DNA of 51,956 nt, taken from DAHUZL01 sp035533215. Its GTDB lineage: Bacteria; Chloroflexota; Dormibacteria; Aeolococcales; Bog-877. The translations under genes and the position numbers were made by a program. Shown here one piece after another: positions 50,454 through 51,956 of the stretch (within the stretch, counting starts at the first letter, position 1; each line of letters opens with the position of its first letter). The stretch is taken from assembly GCA_035533215.1 (NCBI GenBank), contig DATLUG010000040.1:1-51956 (forward strand), read 5' to 3'. The notes under the pieces are model-generated. The model worked only from the letters and a program-made list of their open reading frames with translations, did not search any database and had not been told where the DNA came from.

Positions 50454-50609
50454 ATGCAGGATGAGCCGGCCAGCCAGCAGCGCCGGTGGAGCGTTCCGGG
50501 TGGCCCGGGTGGCGACGCGCCGGCGCACGGCGCGGAGGCGCCCCACCTTGCGTGGATGGTCCGCCTGCTGGAGGAGCGCCGGACAGAGGCTCTCAATCGT
50601 GGACACTGA
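50454..50609 (+). CDS. possible small protein of the element
   Basis: A possible 51-residue protein, MQDEPASQQRRWSVPGG followed by a helical tail LAWMVRLLEERRTEAL. The tail looks like real coding sequence and the stop lies just inside the next gene, an overlap common in conjugative elements. The start is uncertain; an ATG at 50380 is in frame. No known family. Confidence 0.3.
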   Translation: MQDEPASQQRRWSVPGGPGGDAPAHGAEAPHLAWMVRLLEERRTEALNRGH

Positions 50610-51039
50610 GGCGCCGCTGAGTCACCTCGGCGGCTCGAAAGCCTGGGCGCTGGAGGCGATGGATGCTTGCACCCGCCGCCAGACCATGCGCGACATCGCA
50701 GAGCACGTTGCCTACCTCAAGGCGAACGACGTCCCTGTGCCCGACTGCTGGTTCCTGCACCGCCGGGTATGCCAGCACCTCGCCGAGCTGATGCTCTGGT
50801 GGGAGGACACCCGCACGGATGCCAAGGCCACGGCGGAGGGGGCGTTCGGGTGGTGGCGGTACGGGGTTGAGACCTTCCGGGGCTTCGACTTCCGGAGCCA
50901 CACGGAGCACCGTCCGGCTGGCGCCGAAGCCCACCTGCTGACCGAGCAGGTGCCGACGCCCTCGCTGGACGAGTGGCTGGCGTCGCCGGCCTTCGAGGAG
51001 CTCTGGTCGGAGCCGAAGGTGGGGGAGGAGGCCGCATGA
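50599..51039 (+). CDS. hypothetical protein of the element
   Basis: A 146-residue protein I do not recognise. It is rich in Trp, His and acidic residues (CWFLHRRVCQHLAELMLWWEDTRTD, then FGWWRYGVETFRGFDFRS, each helical). No signal peptide or membrane segment. The GTG at 50599 was chosen because the frame before it looks non-coding; the ribosome site is weak. Its stop overlaps the start of the coupling-protein gene (ATGA), so it is in the transfer operon and may be an accessory factor for the coupling protein or relaxase. Confidence 0.6.
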   Translation: MDTEAPLSHLGGSKAWALEAMDACTRRQTMRDIAEHVAYLKANDVPVPDCWFLHRRVCQHLAELMLWWEDTRTDAKATAEGAFGWWRYGVETFRGFDFRSHTEHRPAGAEAHLLTEQVPTPSLDEWLASPAFEELWSEPKVGEEAA

Positions 51040-51956
51040 GCCCGACGTTGCCCACCCCCAAGGACCATGTGATCTGGGCGGTGCGGGTGACCGTGGTGCT
51101 GGCGGGGATGATCCTGATCGGCTATCCGGCATCGTGGCTTGCTGGCGATCCGGCGTCGGTGAACCCGTTCGCCTGGCCGGGCCACACGCTCAGCCTGGTG
51201 TTCACTCCCGCGCTGCCGTCCCCGTTCGGCGCCCCGTGGGGGGTCGGCCAGTCGGGGGCGTTCGTCTTGTGGTACATGGGGCTCTGCGTGGCGATCGTCC
51301 TCGGGCTGTTCATCGAGCGTCCGAGCTTTCGAGGGTTGGTGGGCTGGGGCGGCGGCGCCGACGACGTGGAGCTGCGGCGGTGGATGGTGCCCTGGGCGCC
51401 GCGCGAGGCGCGGGAGCGGCGGGGTCTGCCACCGTACCAGCTCGTCCTGGGCGTCACCAAGGACCGGCGCTGGCGGGTGGGGCGGGAGCGGAACGGTGCG
51501 CTGGTCCTCGGCACCACCCAGTCAGGGAAGACCACATCGATCCTCATCCCAAACGTGTTGTCGTGGGCCGGCAGCCTCGTCACCACGTCGACCAAGACCG
51601 ACGTGCTGCAGGCGACCGTGGCTCGGCGGCAACAGTTGGGCCGTACGTATCTGCTCGACCTCTTTGGCGAGCTGCCCGCCGATCAGACGCCGACCGGACT
51701 GGTGCGGGTTCGCTACACGCCCCCGGAGGGCTGCGAGGACTGGGACGTCGCGCTCGATCGCTGCATGGCGATGACCGAGGGGCATTCGGCGGGCGTGACC
51801 AACGGCGACCACTGGGGCGAGAAGGCGGGCGAGTATCTGGCGCCCCTCTTCCATGCGGCCGCGCTGTCTGACCGCCCCCTGGCCAGCACCGTGGTCCGGT
51901 GGGCGCGGTCCCGTGACCGAGAGACCCCGGCGCGGATCCTCGCCGAGCGCGGCCAC
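51036..51956 (+). CDS. type IV coupling protein, VirD4/TraG-like (partial)
   Basis: The first 307 residues of a protein that continues past the window end. Two hydrophobic segments at residues ~12-35 and ~78-97 anchor it in the membrane. A P-loop GTTQSGKTT (159-167) is followed by TSIL and TKTDVLQATVARRQQ, the pattern of VirD4/TraG ATPases that feed the relaxase-DNA complex to a type IV secretion channel. The ATG at 51036 has GGGGGAGGAGG upstream and overlaps the previous stop codon. It is the strongest sign that the element is conjugative or mobilisable. Confidence 0.87.
   Translation, partial: MSPTLPTPKDHVIWAVRVTVVLAGMILIGYPASWLAGDPASVNPFAWPGHTLSLVFTPALPSPFGAPWGVGQSGAFVLWYMGLCVAIVLGLFIERPSFRGLVGWGGGADDVELRRWMVPWAPREARERRGLPPYQLVLGVTKDRRWRVGRERNGALVLGTTQSGKTTSILIPNVLSWAGSLVTTSTKTDVLQATVARRQQLGRTYLLDLFGELPADQTPTGLVRVRYTPPEGCEDWDVALDRCMAMTEGHSAGVTNGDHWGEKAGEYLAPLFHAAALSDRPLASTVVRWARSRDRETPARILAERGH

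Larger units (their letters stand above)
48038..51956. mobile_element. left part of an integrative (probably conjugative) element
   Basis: Begins at the broken tRNA-Gly gene and contains direct repeats, a tyrosine recombinase, an HTH regulator, small unknown genes and a VirD4/TraG-type coupling protein that runs past the window end. The coupling protein indicates conjugative transfer. The other end is outside the window. Confidence 0.8.

Overview
This is a very GC-rich bacterial chromosome segment of about 52 kb. It is tightly packed with protein genes, and GTG starts, 1-4 base gene overlaps and leaderless-looking starts are common. Tad-type pilin-like proteins, an L,D-transpeptidase, a TIGR03252-like HhH-GPD protein, a TldD/TldE pair, an inactive/active M16 peptidase pair, a long proline-threonine stalk and TANNNT -10 boxes just ahead of start codons together suggest an uncultured Terrabacteria-type organism, such as Candidatus Dormibacterota, Chloroflexota or a deep actinobacterial relative. 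That placement is inference; no rRNA gene is present.

Layout. Positions 1-1067 are gene-poor. A membrane protein with a Sco-like domain and an anchored Asp-box protein follow (1104-4018), then an M16 heterodimer on the minus strand (4129-6908) and a GT-C-like membrane protein (7322-9088). A VapBC toxin-antitoxin pair (9937-10600) precedes tldD-tldE (10805-13653). Next comes a tight run of an ATPase_2-type ATPase, an alpha/beta hydrolase and an HhH-GPD protein (13719-16370). A Tad-like cluster (16528-20042), whose last protein ends in a PT-repeat stalk of about 160 residues, is followed by an L,D-transpeptidase and a MarR regulator. A decayed VapBC locus lies at 22203-22932.

The middle holds a divergent amine/guanidine locus. 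A MerR-XRE-cupin fusion regulator (23108-24016) faces an operon of two class III aminotransferases and an agmatinase-like ureohydrolase (24224-27983), with a promoter and a perfect inverted repeat between them. A secreted beta-helix protein, a frameshifted gene with its overlapping partner, hpd-moeA, and an opposing set of formyltransferase, fdhD, mobA and a DUF6457-like gene follow (28431-36849). A MutY-like glycosylase and isocitrate dehydrogenase come next. A 956-residue Ala/Pro/Gly-rich protein of unknown function precedes mrfA-mrfB, whose promoter carries a LexA/SOS-like box. A MerR regulator diverges from an ArsB-like permease (46194-47948).

From 48000 to the window end lies the edge of an integrative, probably conjugative, element. 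The 5' half of a tRNA-Gly(GCC) gene stops at the anticodon loop and is followed by direct repeats, a tyrosine recombinase, an HTH regulator, small unknown genes and a type IV coupling protein cut off by the window end. The most notable observations are this split tRNA junction, the fused regulator with its operator, the SOS-like box before mrfAB, and two operon junctions where CTG seems to be the start codon inside a CTGA overlap.
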